64,000 bases of DNA from CAKZNE01 sp002695025 (GTDB taxonomy: Bacteria; Bacteroidota; Bacteroidia; Flavobacteriales; Schleiferiaceae). Each line of letters opens with the position of its first letter. Positions within the stretch are counted from its first letter, which is position 1. The notes beneath the pieces are model-generated. The model saw nothing but the letters and a program-made list of their open reading frames with translations. It was not told the origin of the DNA and ran no database searches. The stretch covers positions 1-64,000 of the forward strand of contig CAJWML010000022.1 of NCBI GenBank assembly GCA_913043285.1, in the 5' to 3' direction. Both the position numbers and the translations under genes were made by a program. This document shows, one piece after another, positions 33,700 through 44,292 of this stretch.

Positions 33700-36600
33700 A
33701 TGAGGAAAATTACCAAATGGACTTTTCTGAGCTTGATTATGATGCTGAGTACTTTGCTTTCAGCACAAACCTTGCCGGGAGATTCCATTGTATTTGGGCC
33801 TATGTTCAGCCCCGTGTATAATAATTCCGTGCGCGTATGGGTCCTAACCAAGGATGCCACCGGAAGTGGGAATACCTTAACGCTGGAATTGACCCCGGCT
33901 TCTTCGTCCACACCCTTAAGCGGCACTGTACACAATACGGACAGTCGTTTAGGTTATAACTTAAGGTCATACGTATACGGTGGCCTGGTGGATGGCGAAA
34001 CCTATACTGCGGTTTTGAAAGAGAACGGAACCGTACACCATCGCACTTCTTCTATCAAGAATACGGCAGTAGGGTTTAACGATTTCTCTTTTTTAGCGGG
34101 AGGTTGTGGTCGTATTTATGATACCACCCGTTGTATAGATATTCCTGAAGCTACTTCCGGAGCACATATTAATGGTACCCCCGAAATTTTTAACCAGATG
34201 GCCACGGAAGACAGTGACCTGATGGTTTGGTTGGGCGATGCTACCTACCTGCTGGGATTACAGCATGCCGGTGGACAATGTCCCAATGGTATTGATGACT
34301 GGGCTAATAAGGACCAGGCTTTTGACCGGTATATGTTCTATCGGCAGTTTCATGATTCACTTACCCGCGCCATGCCTCAGTTATCCATTACGGATAATCA
34401 CGATACTGGTCCCAACGAATTTGACAAGACTATGCCCACCTTGGGATTGATGAAGGAGATCTTTATGGACTGGTGGCCAAACCCTGAGTATAAAAGTACC
34501 CCTGAAGGGCAGGGTCTTTTCTCATCCTATGTATATAATGATGTAGAGTTCTTCTTAACCGATAACCGTAGCTACCGTACCGGTACGTTGGCACATTTTG
34601 GTCCCGACCAGCAAGCCTGGTTGAAACAAGCCCTTTTAAATTCTACCGCTACTTTTAAAGTAATTATTTCCGGAACCCCGGTTTTTAACCCAAAAGGGGG
34701 TAGAAATTACGCAGTTTCGTCTCAGGGAACAGAGCTGCTTCAGTTTATCCAGGATCATAATATCAATGGGGTGTTAGCTTATGATGCCGATATTCATGGC
34801 CAGGAATTCTACGGACGATATAGTGCCAAATATCCCTTGTATGATATTCTTTCTGGTAACCTGAATTCCGATATAGGTAGTAATCCATCCGTATCCATCG
34901 ACTATAATAATGATCGCTTGATGGGGGGTGTAAAACAAACCTTCGTAAAGACCTCTTTTGAAGGAGATGCTGCTGACCGCAGGATGCGTATTCAGTATAA
35001 AGATGAGTTTGGTGTACCGTACTTTGAGGTTTTGGTACACAGCGACATGCTGGTTAGTGTGGACGACAGTGTGAAAAAACTGGCGTTTGCCTTTGCCAAC
35101 AGCCTGGTGGATTCAGCTGATAACCGCACTGTAAACGCCAGTGGGGTGAACTTTGGTCCCGATAAAGATGGCAATGCCGCAAGTGCCGCGGTATTCGGCC
35201 CTTCTTCCAGCTTTACGGTACCTCATGCCGTAGATGTGAACATGCATGATCGTGCCTACAGCTTAACCTATTGGGTGCGCCCTTCCGATTTCGGGACTAA
35301 CGGATCCGTAGTATTATCCAAAGGAACAGCTACTAATGGTTTTTCCATCGGCTTTGACAGTGAAGGCTACCCCGAATACACCGACCATGCTACCGGTATC
35401 GCATATACCGCTTCGCGGAAGCTGCTGAAGAACAAGTGGGCGCACCTGGCCTGGACCTACGATAATGTTAAGCGTCAGTTGAAGCTTTTCTTCAACGGAC
35501 AACAAATAGAACTCTTTACCGGGGTAACGTCAAGCCTGGCTTCTAACGCGGATTTTATGCTGGGAAGCAATTACCAGGGCAAGAACTTCAGCGGTTTACT
35601 GGATGAATTGGAGCTTTACGGGAAACTGATCTCCATAGAAAACATCCAGGAGGTAGCCGGAGTGAAAAGTGCAGCCGGAAGTGCTCTGAAGCTGGGCGGT
35701 GGACAAAACATGCACATTCCCGGCAGTGTGATCAACCCTATTTTTGCTGATGATTTTACCTTGGAGCTTTGGGCCCGGTTTAACGGAGATCCCTGCACCA
35801 ACTGTAAGCTGATTGCCAGCAATGGCCGTGTAAATAACAACACTACTGGCTGGGCATTTGAGTTCAGTGATCAGAATAAAGTGAACATGGTTATTGGAAC
35901 GGGCACCAGCGGCTGGAATTCAAAGACCAACCTGGGTAATACCTGGCAGATTGGCGAATGGAACCATCTGGCTTTATCCTTTACTAAGAATGATTCGGCC
36001 CGGGTTTACATCAACGGGATATTAGTGGGTAAGCAGGCGGTAGGCAGCTATATCACCAACAGTTGGGGGCTTGGTATAGGTGACAGTCCTTCTTACGGTA
36101 GCGAAGTACAGGCCGATGTGGATCAGATCCGCATCTGGAACGTAGCCCTTCCTGCAGACAGTATTGTGAAAAGGATGCACTACGGCCTTGCCGGAACGGA
36201 AGCCGGCCTGCAACTGAACTTCGATTTCAATGATAATACCGATACATCCTTTATAAGTACCGGGGCTACCGCCTTTGAGATGCAACTGAATGGCGGTTCT
36301 TTTATAGGCTCCACTGCGCCCGTGGCAGATATTGCCAATGATTTTAAAGAGAAGGTTATAGGTAACTGGAGCATCCGGAATACCACCAACGGGGGCCTTA
36401 CCCTGGTAGATCCGGTTAATGATTACATTACCAACCTGGTAGTGGGCCGTAATGTTGATACCACTTTTGCAGTCCTGAGTGCTGCGAACCATACTTTTTA
36501 TGCCAGATCAGGATGGCAGCTGGAACAGCTTAACCTGCCCTTTGCCAATATCCGTATTAACCTGGCGCAGGCTCTGCATCATCATGATTCTATCCTGAAT

Positions 36601-39600
36601 GTAGCCAGTTCTTATTATCTGGTACACGAAGATTCAGCCGGGTATTTTTCCACCGTGGCTAACGGTAGTTTTGATGGACAGAATGTAAGCTTCTTCAACA
36701 CCTACATAGAAGGTGGTATTTACTTTTTAGCGTGGAGTGCAGACAGTACCGGCACCATTGGCCGCGGTAGTGCCCTTTCGCTTAATAGCGGTCATAATGT
36801 AACCATCCCGCACGCGGATGTGGATCCTATATTAACCGGACCGTTCACCATAGAAACATGGTTCCGCACCATGCAGGCTACCAGTGGCAATACACCTCTT
36901 TTTTCTACACATGGGAGGGTGAACAACAACACCACCGGTATGTCTTTTGAGTTCCCGAACAGCAGTTCTATGAATGTGGTTTTCGGAACTAATACAGGAA
37001 GCTGGAATGCAACCGGTGTCAACGCCACCTTCAACATCGGTGAATGGAATCACCTGGCCGTTACGGTAACGCCCAACGATAGTTTCAGGGTATATGTGAA
37101 CGGAGAACTCACCGCAGTTAAAAAGTTCGATAATTACGTGGTGAATAATAACTGGGACCTCGCTTTTGGTAAAAGCATCAACTATGGCGGCCAGCTTATT
37201 GCTGAAATGGATGAGTTCCGTTTGTGGAACAAAGTGAAGACCAGGGAGGAAATCAAGGATCAGATGCACCTTAGCCTGGATGGTACACAAAATAATCTTT
37301 GGTATAACTTTACTTTTGATCAGGAGAATAATGGTTATCTGATAAACCACATCGCCAATTTGGATAGCCTGCCTTTCAGTAATGCTTCCCTGGTATCAGC
37401 CACTGCGGCTGTCAGTAACCTGGATCTGGCATACCAAAATGTTCGTGGTAGCTGGAGTGCCGCAGTAAATGCGGATAACGGTTTATACGTGAGCAGCAAC
37501 ATCCCTGGCTTTACCAGCAATTTAGTGGCTGGAAGGGCACCTGCTACCCGTATACTGGATCTGGTGGGAACTACCGATACCATGTATGTATCCGGTGGCT
37601 GGCTGATCAACCAGATGAACCTGGATACGGCAGACCTTGAGATCGATCTTACCCGAGTGGTTACCGATGCGGATTCATTGAGCCGCTTTGCAGAGGAATT
37701 CTACCTGGTAAAAGGCGATCCGCAAAGCACATTCGAGATCATTGCCAGCGGTAACGCTGTGGCGAATGTTGTTTCTTTTGATGATGTTCCCTTAAGCTTT
37801 GGCGTGCATTATCTGGCCTGGAAGGCCGATGTAAATAAGGCACTTGACCTGTTTGGGGGAGCCCTTTCCTTGAGCAATGGGCATAATGTACTGATTCCAC
37901 AGTCTCAGATAGACCCTCTTTTCAACGGTTCATTTACAATGGAGACCTGGTTTAAGTTAAATCAATCGGTAGGAAGCTACCAGAAGCTTATCTCCAATGC
38001 GCAGGGTGGAAACCATGGTTATGGGGTTTCTCTGGAATTCCCCGGAAACGGAACCATTACCGCCACTTTTGGTGCAGCCAGCGGATGGACGGTGGTACCT
38101 TCTACCACTACCTTTAATCAGGGAGAGTGGAATCACCTTGCCGTTACATCCACTCCAAATGACAGCATTGCTCTGTACATAAATGGTGTTAAAATGGGAA
38201 GTGCCCCATTTGGTGATTACTATTCTACGCCTCACGATCTGAAATTAGGAGGAAGTGTTTACTTCAGTTCCGATGTGGTAAATAAGGTGGATTTTGATGA
38301 GTTCCGTATCTGGAACCAAATCAGAACAGGTGAGGAGATCCGCAATGGTATGTATCAGGAAATGAGTAATTCTACGGATACCAGCCTTAAGATCAACTAC
38401 AGTTTTAATGAATCACACCACGGATATTACTTCAATACCGGAGCCCTTGCTGACAGTATTCCCACGGGTTCTAATGCTGAACTGATTCCGGCTACAGATC
38501 CTGTACGTTTTGACTTTGCAGGGCCCTATAACAGCAAGATTGCGGGTAGCTGGAGTACTCACCTGGATGGAGCCAATGGCTTTGCTTTGGCTAATAAACC
38601 TGCTGCTGACTATGCTAATATTGTGGTAGGACGTGAATGGTCAAAAGTGATCAGTCAACTGGTGGGTAGTCAGGATACATTCTACCTGGGAGGAGCATGG
38701 TTAGTAGATCCGCGTTCATTGAATACCCCACAAACCGTGGAGGTTGACCTTTCCAAACTCTTCAATGATCCCGATTCCATTACCCAGGACGTGAACTCCT
38801 TTTTCCTGCTGAAGGGTGATGTAACCGGAAGCTTCACTTTTGAAGCCGAAGGTTCGGCCATTGGCGATATAGTGAGCTTTGACCAGCTTACCCTGGATTC
38901 GGCCTTGTACAGCCTCGCCTGGAGAGTAGATACCGGTGCAGTTCCGGTAACCAACGCTTTCCCCGTTCTGGCTGGTAATGACGATGCTGAGCAGGACGTA
39001 TCTGCCGGTACCATGTACCTGAACAGTTCAGATCTGGAGCTGACCACCGATGGCAGTTCAGAGCAATTGATCGGTTTGAGGTTTGACAACATCACCATTC
39101 CCCAGGGGTCAGTAATTAACAGCGCTTATATCCAGTTTACGGTTGATGAAGTGACTACCGGTGGTAATGTGGATGTGCTGATCGGAGTGGAAGATCAGGA
39201 CGACCCTCTTACCATGAGCGGTTTCGACTTTGACATCTACCACCGCACGCCCTACCTGGGTGATACCCTGATCTGGAACGTGTCACCCTTTACTACTATT
39301 GATGATGCCACACCTGCCCAGCGCACTCCTGATGTAAGTGCTTTTGTAAGCTACCTGGTGAATAAACCCAACTGGAAAGATGGTAATGCCATGCTTTTCA
39401 TGATGGCTGATCCTGCTCAATTGGGCATAAGCGGCTATTCCGGAAATACCGGCAAACGCACCGCCCGTTCCTATGAAAGTGATCCGGCCAAAGCCGCCAG
39501 GCTTGTGGTAAGTTACATAAAACCCGAAAGGTATTACAACGGAACTTTCCCTATCGCCAAAGGAGGTAGCTGGAAATACGATACCACGGCTACTGATCTC

Positions 39601-42600
39601 AGTGCCACCAGCTGGACATCGTTGAGCTATAATGACAGTGCCTGGGCTTACGGAGATGCCATCTTCGGTTATGGAAATGGCAATGATGTAACCACTTTGG
39701 ATTACGGTGCGGATGCCAATAACAAATACACTACGCATTACCTGCGCCACATTTTTGATGTGGATGATGCCTCTAAGTATGACTCACTCATCTTCCGCGT
39801 AATGCGCGATGACGGTGTGGTGGTTTATGTGAATGGCACCGAGGCTTTCCGCCAGAATATGCCTTCCGGATCAATCGGGTTTAACACTTTTGCTTCCACG
39901 GCAGTGGGAGGCGGTGATGAAACCACATACTTTGAGACCCGCGTAGGACCCATGCTGCAAACCGGTGAGAACGTAATTGCCGTAGAGTTGCATCAGGTTT
40001 CAGCCAACAGCTCCGATCTGAGTTTTGATATGGAAGTACTGGCCACCGATCCTCCGCTGGCACCAGCTTCGTATCCCATGGCACAAGGTGAGCAATGGCA
40101 TTACCTGGATAATGGCAGTGACCTGGATGCTGTGGCATGGAAGGATACTCTTTATAATGACTATAGCTGGGGATTGGGTAACGCACCTTTAGGTTACGGT
40201 GACCCGGTTACAACTACCTTGTCGTACGGAAGTGACGCCAATAACAAATACATCACTACTTACCTCCGCAGGGATATTCTCATCGATACCAATGCAACCG
40301 GAGACACCGTATTGTTTGGTTTGCGCAGGGATGATGGTGCCGTGGTGTATCTGAACGGTACTGAACTTTTCCGTTCCAATATGCCAGCCGGGGCTATCGA
40401 CTATCAAACCCATGCTGCCAGCACGGTAGGTGGTGGTGATGAAACCACTTTCTATACGTACAAATTCCACCGTTCCGTATTCAGGCAAGGCCGTAACCAG
40501 GTTGCGGTGGAACTGCACCAGCGGGATAATACCAGCTCTGACCTTGTATTTGATATGTATATTGAAGATGCCCCGGTGATCAATTCTCCTGCCCTGGGTT
40601 GCGCCAATGGTAATGCTGAGCATATTGCCTGTTTCCAGTCTATCGCTCCTACCGGTCAAACCGGAAATATGCTGATCCCACAGGGAACACATAAATTCCA
40701 GATGATCTTCAAGCAGGGCGACCTTTACACCAAAGGCGGTGGTGTGGTTAACGGTAACCATGACTTTACCGCCTATTTACCTATCAACGGTAGCAGTGAA
40801 CTCGGACATCTTTCCGTAAACCATGAGAATACGCCTGGTGGTGTATCCATGCTGGACATCAGCTATAGCGACAGCGCTCGCCTGTGGACGGTGGATACTT
40901 CACAGGCCGTGGACTTCTTCACAACTTCCCTGGTAACTACTACGCGTAACTGTTCCGGTGGTATTACCCCCTGGGGAACGGTGATCACGGCCGAAGAAAG
41001 CACCAATGGTGGTGATCTGAACCTGGATGGTTACCAGGATGTGGGCTGGTTAGTGGAAATTGACCCGGTAACTTCTAAAGTAGTGGATTACGATGGTGAC
41101 GGAAACTCGGATAAGCTTTGGGCTATGGGTCGTATGAACCATGAGAACGTGGTAGTGTCCCATGACAACGTAACCGCCTATTATGGTGAGGACGGAGGTA
41201 CCCACTGTGTGTACAAGTTCGTAGCCAATACACCTGGAGACCTGAGCTCAGGCAGCGTGTATGTGCTTAAGCTGGATCAGCCTTTCTCCAATAATGAGCC
41301 GGGTTCTACTACCGGAAGCTGGGTACAGGTACCCAATACCACCCAAACGGATTGCAACAACCTGAACAGCGTTGCGGCCTCACTGGGCGGTACCAACTTC
41401 AACGGTGTGGAAGACGTGGAGATCAGTCCTTTGGATGGTAAGATCTATTTCACAGCCAAGGGCCGTAACCGCGTATTCCGCTTTACGGATAACGGTGCTA
41501 ATGTGAGCAATTTTGAAACCTTTGTGGGAGGTACTTCCTATATCCTCAATACCGACCAGGGTATCTTTACCGAGCCTTGGGGTAGTGGTAATGACAACCT
41601 GGCCTTTGATGATCAGGGTAACCTTTGGGTATTGCAGGATGGTGGTAACAACTACATTTGGGTAGTTCGTCCGGACCACAGCCAGGCTTCACCCAAGGTT
41701 GAACTCTTTGCCTCCATGCCGGCCGGCTCTGAACCTACCGGTCTTACGTTCTCACCGGATCATCGTTTCGGTTTCTTCAGCGTACAGCATCCCAGCAGTT
41801 CCAACAACCCGCAGATGGATGCCACCGGTGCTAACGTAACCTTTAATGCTTCGGCTACCGTAGTATTCTCACGTGAGAAGTGGTTGGGAGCCCAGGCTCC
41901 AGTGGCCGGTTTTGAAGCCGACACTACCGTGGTGGTACAAGGAAACAGTGTAGCTTATTCGGATACCAGCCTTAACTATCCTGCCACCCGTAACTGGGTG
42001 TTTAACGGAGGGGTACCGGCTGTATCCACTAATAAGAATGAAACGGTTACCTATAACACTCCGGGCTTCTATACCACGGAGCTGGCGGTGGCCAACTCTG
42101 CCGGTAAGGATACGGCAGTTTACACGCAGTACATTGAAGTAATTGAACCCGCTCCGGTCATTGACTTTAGTGCTGATAATACCTTGCTGATACAGGGAAA
42201 CAGTGCCACATTTACCGATCTGAGTACTTACAGCCCGGATAGCCTGTACTGGACGTTCAGTGGGGGTAGTCCTGCCAATTCCGATGCGCTTTCGCCTTCC
42301 GTTACGTATAATACCCCTGGTATATATGATGTAAGCCTGGAGGCCTATAACCGTGCCGGTGCCGGAACTCCGCTCACCAAAACGCAGTATATCGAAGTAA
42401 TAGAGCCTGCTCCGGTTGCAGATTTTGAAGCCGATACTACCGTAGTGGTAGCAGGATCATCTACTTTCTTTACCGATCTGAGTACACACAGTCCCGATAG
42501 CTTGTTCTGGGTGTTTACCGGTGGTAGCCCGGCCGTTTCCAGCGCTATGAGCCCAACGGTAACCTATAGCACAACCGGTTTTTACGATGTAACCCTGATT

Positions 42601-43470
42601 GCCTACAACCAGGCGGGAGCCAGCGTACCGGTGACCAAAACCCAGTATATGGAGGTAATTGCTCCTGCGCCAGTGGCGGACTTCACGGCAAATGTGACCA
42701 ATGTTATTGCGGGTAATACTGTAAGCTTTACGGATCTCAGCACCAACAGTCCGGATAGTTTGTACTGGACATTTAACGGTGGTAGCCCTACCAATTCAGA
42801 CGCAGCTGCTCCAGTGGTAACCTATAATACCGCTGGTGTGTATGATGTAAGCCTGGAGGCCTACAACCGTGCTGGTGGAAGTACTCCACTTACCAAAACG
42901 CAGTACATCACGGTAGTGGAACCTGCTCCGGTAGCGGATTTTGTGGCGAATGTTACTCAGATAGTGATAGGGGATTCGGTAACCTTTACGGATCTGAGTA
43001 CCAATAATCCAACTACCTGGAACTGGGTATTCAGCGGAGGTACACCTTCGGTGTCCAATGATACCACGCCTACCATTACCTATAATGCGGCTGGTTTTTA
43101 CGATGTAACCCTGATCACTGCCAATGCTACCGGTAGCAGTTTGCCGGAGACCAAAGTGGCTTACATCGAGGTTATTGACAATACTTCATTGTTGGAAAAT
43201 GCGCTTTCCGATAAGGTGAGTATCTATCCGAATCCTACTTCTGGCCGCATAACCCTGCAACTGGACTTGCTGGGAGGTGAAGATGTAGAAGTGGAACTCT
43301 TTGACCTGGGCGCCCGCAAGCTGGCTGAACTGGTTAATGAGAAAGCCACTGGTGGCAAGCAGCAATGGATCTTTGACCTGAATAACGTAATCAACGGAAG
43401 TCAATCCGTTATTGTACGCATTCGGGTGAATGACCTGAGCAGTCGCCATGTTATCCAGTTTGTGAAATAA
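33700..43470 (+). CDS. Giant T9SS-secreted protein with PhoD-like and PhoX-like phosphatase domains, LamG and PKD repeats
   Basis: From the ATG at 33700 there are 3256 residues, starting with a signal peptide (FLSLIMMLSTLLSAQ). Domains in order: a PhoD-like metallophosphatase, about 20-455 (FLAGGCGR, LGDATYLLG, ITDNHDTGPNEF, LTDNRSYR, AYDADIHG); a LamG, 470-655; three tandem units of about 363 residues (from 663, 1023 and 1387), each a LamG plus a second beta domain (GNWS...VGR...); a DNRLRE-like beta-sandwich, 1755-1940; two related galactose-binding-like domains (1947-2293) sharing DANNKY and VGGGDETT; a PhoX (DUF839) domain, 2300-2720, with TPWGTVITAEE, YGEDGGTHCVYKFV, GVEDVEISPLDG and FSVQHP; five PKD domains, 2733-3160; and a type A T9SS sorting domain (YPNPTSGRITLQ) at the end. 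The protein should be on the cell surface or released. Phosphatase activity is inferred from domains; catalytic residues need checking. Confidence 0.88.
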   Translation: MRKITKWTFLSLIMMLSTLLSAQTLPGDSIVFGPMFSPVYNNSVRVWVLTKDATGSGNTLTLELTPASSSTPLSGTVHNTDSRLGYNLRSYVYGGLVDGETYTAVLKENGTVHHRTSSIKNTAVGFNDFSFLAGGCGRIYDTTRCIDIPEATSGAHINGTPEIFNQMATEDSDLMVWLGDATYLLGLQHAGGQCPNGIDDWANKDQAFDRYMFYRQFHDSLTRAMPQLSITDNHDTGPNEFDKTMPTLGLMKEIFMDWWPNPEYKSTPEGQGLFSSYVYNDVEFFLTDNRSYRTGTLAHFGPDQQAWLKQALLNSTATFKVIISGTPVFNPKGGRNYAVSSQGTELLQFIQDHNINGVLAYDADIHGQEFYGRYSAKYPLYDILSGNLNSDIGSNPSVSIDYNNDRLMGGVKQTFVKTSFEGDAADRRMRIQYKDEFGVPYFEVLVHSDMLVSVDDSVKKLAFAFANSLVDSADNRTVNASGVNFGPDKDGNAASAAVFGPSSSFTVPHAVDVNMHDRAYSLTYWVRPSDFGTNGSVVLSKGTATNGFSIGFDSEGYPEYTDHATGIAYTASRKLLKNKWAHLAWTYDNVKRQLKLFFNGQQIELFTGVTSSLASNADFMLGSNYQGKNFSGLLDELELYGKLISIENIQEVAGVKSAAGSALKLGGGQNMHIPGSVINPIFADDFTLELWARFNGDPCTNCKLIASNGRVNNNTTGWAFEFSDQNKVNMVIGTGTSGWNSKTNLGNTWQIGEWNHLALSFTKNDSARVYINGILVGKQAVGSYITNSWGLGIGDSPSYGSEVQADVDQIRIWNVALPADSIVKRMHYGLAGTEAGLQLNFDFNDNTDTSFISTGATAFEMQLNGGSFIGSTAPVADIANDFKEKVIGNWSIRNTTNGGLTLVDPVNDYITNLVVGRNVDTTFAVLSAANHTFYARSGWQLEQLNLPFANIRINLAQALHHHDSILNVASSYYLVHEDSAGYFSTVANGSFDGQNVSFFNTYIEGGIYFLAWSADSTGTIGRGSALSLNSGHNVTIPHADVDPILTGPFTIETWFRTMQATSGNTPLFSTHGRVNNNTTGMSFEFPNSSSMNVVFGTNTGSWNATGVNATFNIGEWNHLAVTVTPNDSFRVYVNGELTAVKKFDNYVVNNNWDLAFGKSINYGGQLIAEMDEFRLWNKVKTREEIKDQMHLSLDGTQNNLWYNFTFDQENNGYLINHIANLDSLPFSNASLVSATAAVSNLDLAYQNVRGSWSAAVNADNGLYVSSNIPGFTSNLVAGRAPATRILDLVGTTDTMYVSGGWLINQMNLDTADLEIDLTRVVTDADSLSRFAEEFYLVKGDPQSTFEIIASGNAVANVVSFDDVPLSFGVHYLAWKADVNKALDLFGGALSLSNGHNVLIPQSQIDPLFNGSFTMETWFKLNQSVGSYQKLISNAQGGNHGYGVSLEFPGNGTITATFGAASGWTVVPSTTTFNQGEWNHLAVTSTPNDSIALYINGVKMGSAPFGDYYSTPHDLKLGGSVYFSSDVVNKVDFDEFRIWNQIRTGEEIRNGMYQEMSNSTDTSLKINYSFNESHHGYYFNTGALADSIPTGSNAELIPATDPVRFDFAGPYNSKIAGSWSTHLDGANGFALANKPAADYANIVVGREWSKVISQLVGSQDTFYLGGAWLVDPRSLNTPQTVEVDLSKLFNDPDSITQDVNSFFLLKGDVTGSFTFEAEGSAIGDIVSFDQLTLDSALYSLAWRVDTGAVPVTNAFPVLAGNDDAEQDVSAGTMYLNSSDLELTTDGSSEQLIGLRFDNITIPQGSVINSAYIQFTVDEVTTGGNVDVLIGVEDQDDPLTMSGFDFDIYHRTPYLGDTLIWNVSPFTTIDDATPAQRTPDVSAFVSYLVNKPNWKDGNAMLFMMADPAQLGISGYSGNTGKRTARSYESDPAKAARLVVSYIKPERYYNGTFPIAKGGSWKYDTTATDLSATSWTSLSYNDSAWAYGDAIFGYGNGNDVTTLDYGADANNKYTTHYLRHIFDVDDASKYDSLIFRVMRDDGVVVYVNGTEAFRQNMPSGSIGFNTFASTAVGGGDETTYFETRVGPMLQTGENVIAVELHQVSANSSDLSFDMEVLATDPPLAPASYPMAQGEQWHYLDNGSDLDAVAWKDTLYNDYSWGLGNAPLGYGDPVTTTLSYGSDANNKYITTYLRRDILIDTNATGDTVLFGLRRDDGAVVYLNGTELFRSNMPAGAIDYQTHAASTVGGGDETTFYTYKFHRSVFRQGRNQVAVELHQRDNTSSDLVFDMYIEDAPVINSPALGCANGNAEHIACFQSIAPTGQTGNMLIPQGTHKFQMIFKQGDLYTKGGGVVNGNHDFTAYLPINGSSELGHLSVNHENTPGGVSMLDISYSDSARLWTVDTSQAVDFFTTSLVTTTRNCSGGITPWGTVITAEESTNGGDLNLDGYQDVGWLVEIDPVTSKVVDYDGDGNSDKLWAMGRMNHENVVVSHDNVTAYYGEDGGTHCVYKFVANTPGDLSSGSVYVLKLDQPFSNNEPGSTTGSWVQVPNTTQTDCNNLNSVAASLGGTNFNGVEDVEISPLDGKIYFTAKGRNRVFRFTDNGANVSNFETFVGGTSYILNTDQGIFTEPWGSGNDNLAFDDQGNLWVLQDGGNNYIWVVRPDHSQASPKVELFASMPAGSEPTGLTFSPDHRFGFFSVQHPSSSNNPQMDATGANVTFNASATVVFSREKWLGAQAPVAGFEADTTVVVQGNSVAYSDTSLNYPATRNWVFNGGVPAVSTNKNETVTYNTPGFYTTELAVANSAGKDTAVYTQYIEVIEPAPVIDFSADNTLLIQGNSATFTDLSTYSPDSLYWTFSGGSPANSDALSPSVTYNTPGIYDVSLEAYNRAGAGTPLTKTQYIEVIEPAPVADFEADTTVVVAGSSTFFTDLSTHSPDSLFWVFTGGSPAVSSAMSPTVTYSTTGFYDVTLIAYNQAGASVPVTKTQYMEVIAPAPVADFTANVTNVIAGNTVSFTDLSTNSPDSLYWTFNGGSPTNSDAAAPVVTYNTAGVYDVSLEAYNRAGGSTPLTKTQYITVVEPAPVADFVANVTQIVIGDSVTFTDLSTNNPTTWNWVFSGGTPSVSNDTTPTITYNAAGFYDVTLITANATGSSLPETKVAYIEVIDNTSLLENALSDKVSIYPNPTSGRITLQLDLLGGEDVEVELFDLGARKLAELVNEKATGGKQQWIFDLNNVINGSQSVIVRIRVNDLSSRHVIQFVK

Positions 43471-43494
43471 GTTTCTCTTTCAATTTGTGTTATC

Positions 43495-43530
43495 AAGCCG
43501 GTGCATTAATGCACCGGCTTTCTTTTTTTA
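43495..43530 (+). terminator. Strong intrinsic terminator of the giant phosphatase gene
   Basis: AAGCCGGTGCAT-TA-ATGCACCGGCTT is a perfect palindrome (43495-43520) followed by TCTTTTTTT. Confidence 0.9.
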
Positions 43531-43565
43531 GGTGAGTATGATGCCTTCTTTCCTATTTTAGTGAG

Positions 43566-44156
43566 ATGGACCAAACCAAGCTCCCCAACGATTGTGAAGT
43601 GCGGCTTATACCAGATTTCTTGAATAAGGAACAAGCAGACCGCCTTTACCGCTTGCTAAAAGAAAAGCTATGCCTGCACAAGCAGGAGATGGTATTGCCT
43701 GGTGGTGAAATACATACCCTGGATACCCCTAAAACTATGTTCACGGACCCTGAGCTATTTGATTCTGATGAGCTAAGGGAAGCTTTCGGTGAACGCTTAG
43801 CCTGGTTCCCGGAACTTTATTCCGTCAGGCAACAACTGCAAGAAACAACCCAGCGGCAGTTCCAGGTATGTGTGGGCATTTATTACCGCGATGGCAGTAA
43901 CGGTGTGGATTACCATTCCGACCTGCGTGCTTTTGGTGATACTTCCTGTATACCTTCCCTGAGTCTGGGTGCTACGCGCACTTTTAGTTTGCGGAATATT
44001 GAACATCCAGAACAACAATACGACCTCCAGTTATGCCATGGCGATTTGGTGATAATGGGTGAAAATTGCCAGGAACGTTATACCCATGCCTTGCTGCCGG
44101 ATAATTCTATTCAGCAGGATCGTATCAATCTAACTTTTCGAGGCTATGGGAATTAA
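43566..44156 (+). CDS. AlkB-like 2-oxoglutarate/Fe(II) dioxygenase
   Basis: There are 196 residues, the usual length of compact AlkB/ALKBH2-like repair enzymes. The motifs are VGIYYRDGSNGVDYHSD (iron ligands His and Asp in YHSD), a second His in RYTHALLP, and the closing R-x-N-x-T-F-R (RINLTFRGYG), where the arginines bind 2-oxoglutarate. SLSLGATRTFSLR is the standard strand before the last ligand. Members remove methyl groups from alkylated bases in DNA or RNA. The gene stands alone after the terminator of the giant gene and ahead of a repeat-flanked DUF559 remnant. The family is clear; the preferred substrate is not. Confidence 0.88.
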   Translation: MDQTKLPNDCEVRLIPDFLNKEQADRLYRLLKEKLCLHKQEMVLPGGEIHTLDTPKTMFTDPELFDSDELREAFGERLAWFPELYSVRQQLQETTQRQFQVCVGIYYRDGSNGVDYHSDLRAFGDTSCIPSLSLGATRTFSLRNIEHPEQQYDLQLCHGDLVIMGENCQERYTHALLPDNSIQQDRINLTFRGYGN

Positions 44157-44160
44157 TCCG

Positions 44161-44251
44161 GACCTCCCCAGGCCCCTCCTGCAAGCAAGAGGGGAGCAGT
44201 TTTGTAAACCTATTTAAAGCTCCCCTCCTCCCAGGAGGGGCAGGGGAGGTC
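44161..44251. repeat. Palindromic GC-rich repeats left of the DUF559 remnant
   Basis: GACCTCCCCAGGCCCCTCCT (44161-44180) is nearly the reverse complement of the block AGGAGGGGCAGGGGAGGTC (44233-44251). Inside lies a perfect hairpin CCCCTCCT-CCC-AGGAGGGG (44222-44240). Such elements commonly accompany DUF559 genes. Confidence 0.6.
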
Positions 44252-44292
44252 GTGTCGGGTATTAACCTCATTTTGTATAACTTGTACAAGTC

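Noticed and set aside
41900..43180. Five regular repeats that could be mistaken for a repeat array
   Set aside because: They are in-frame PKD domains of about 83 residues each inside the giant protein; the repeats are diverged and coding, not CRISPR-like.
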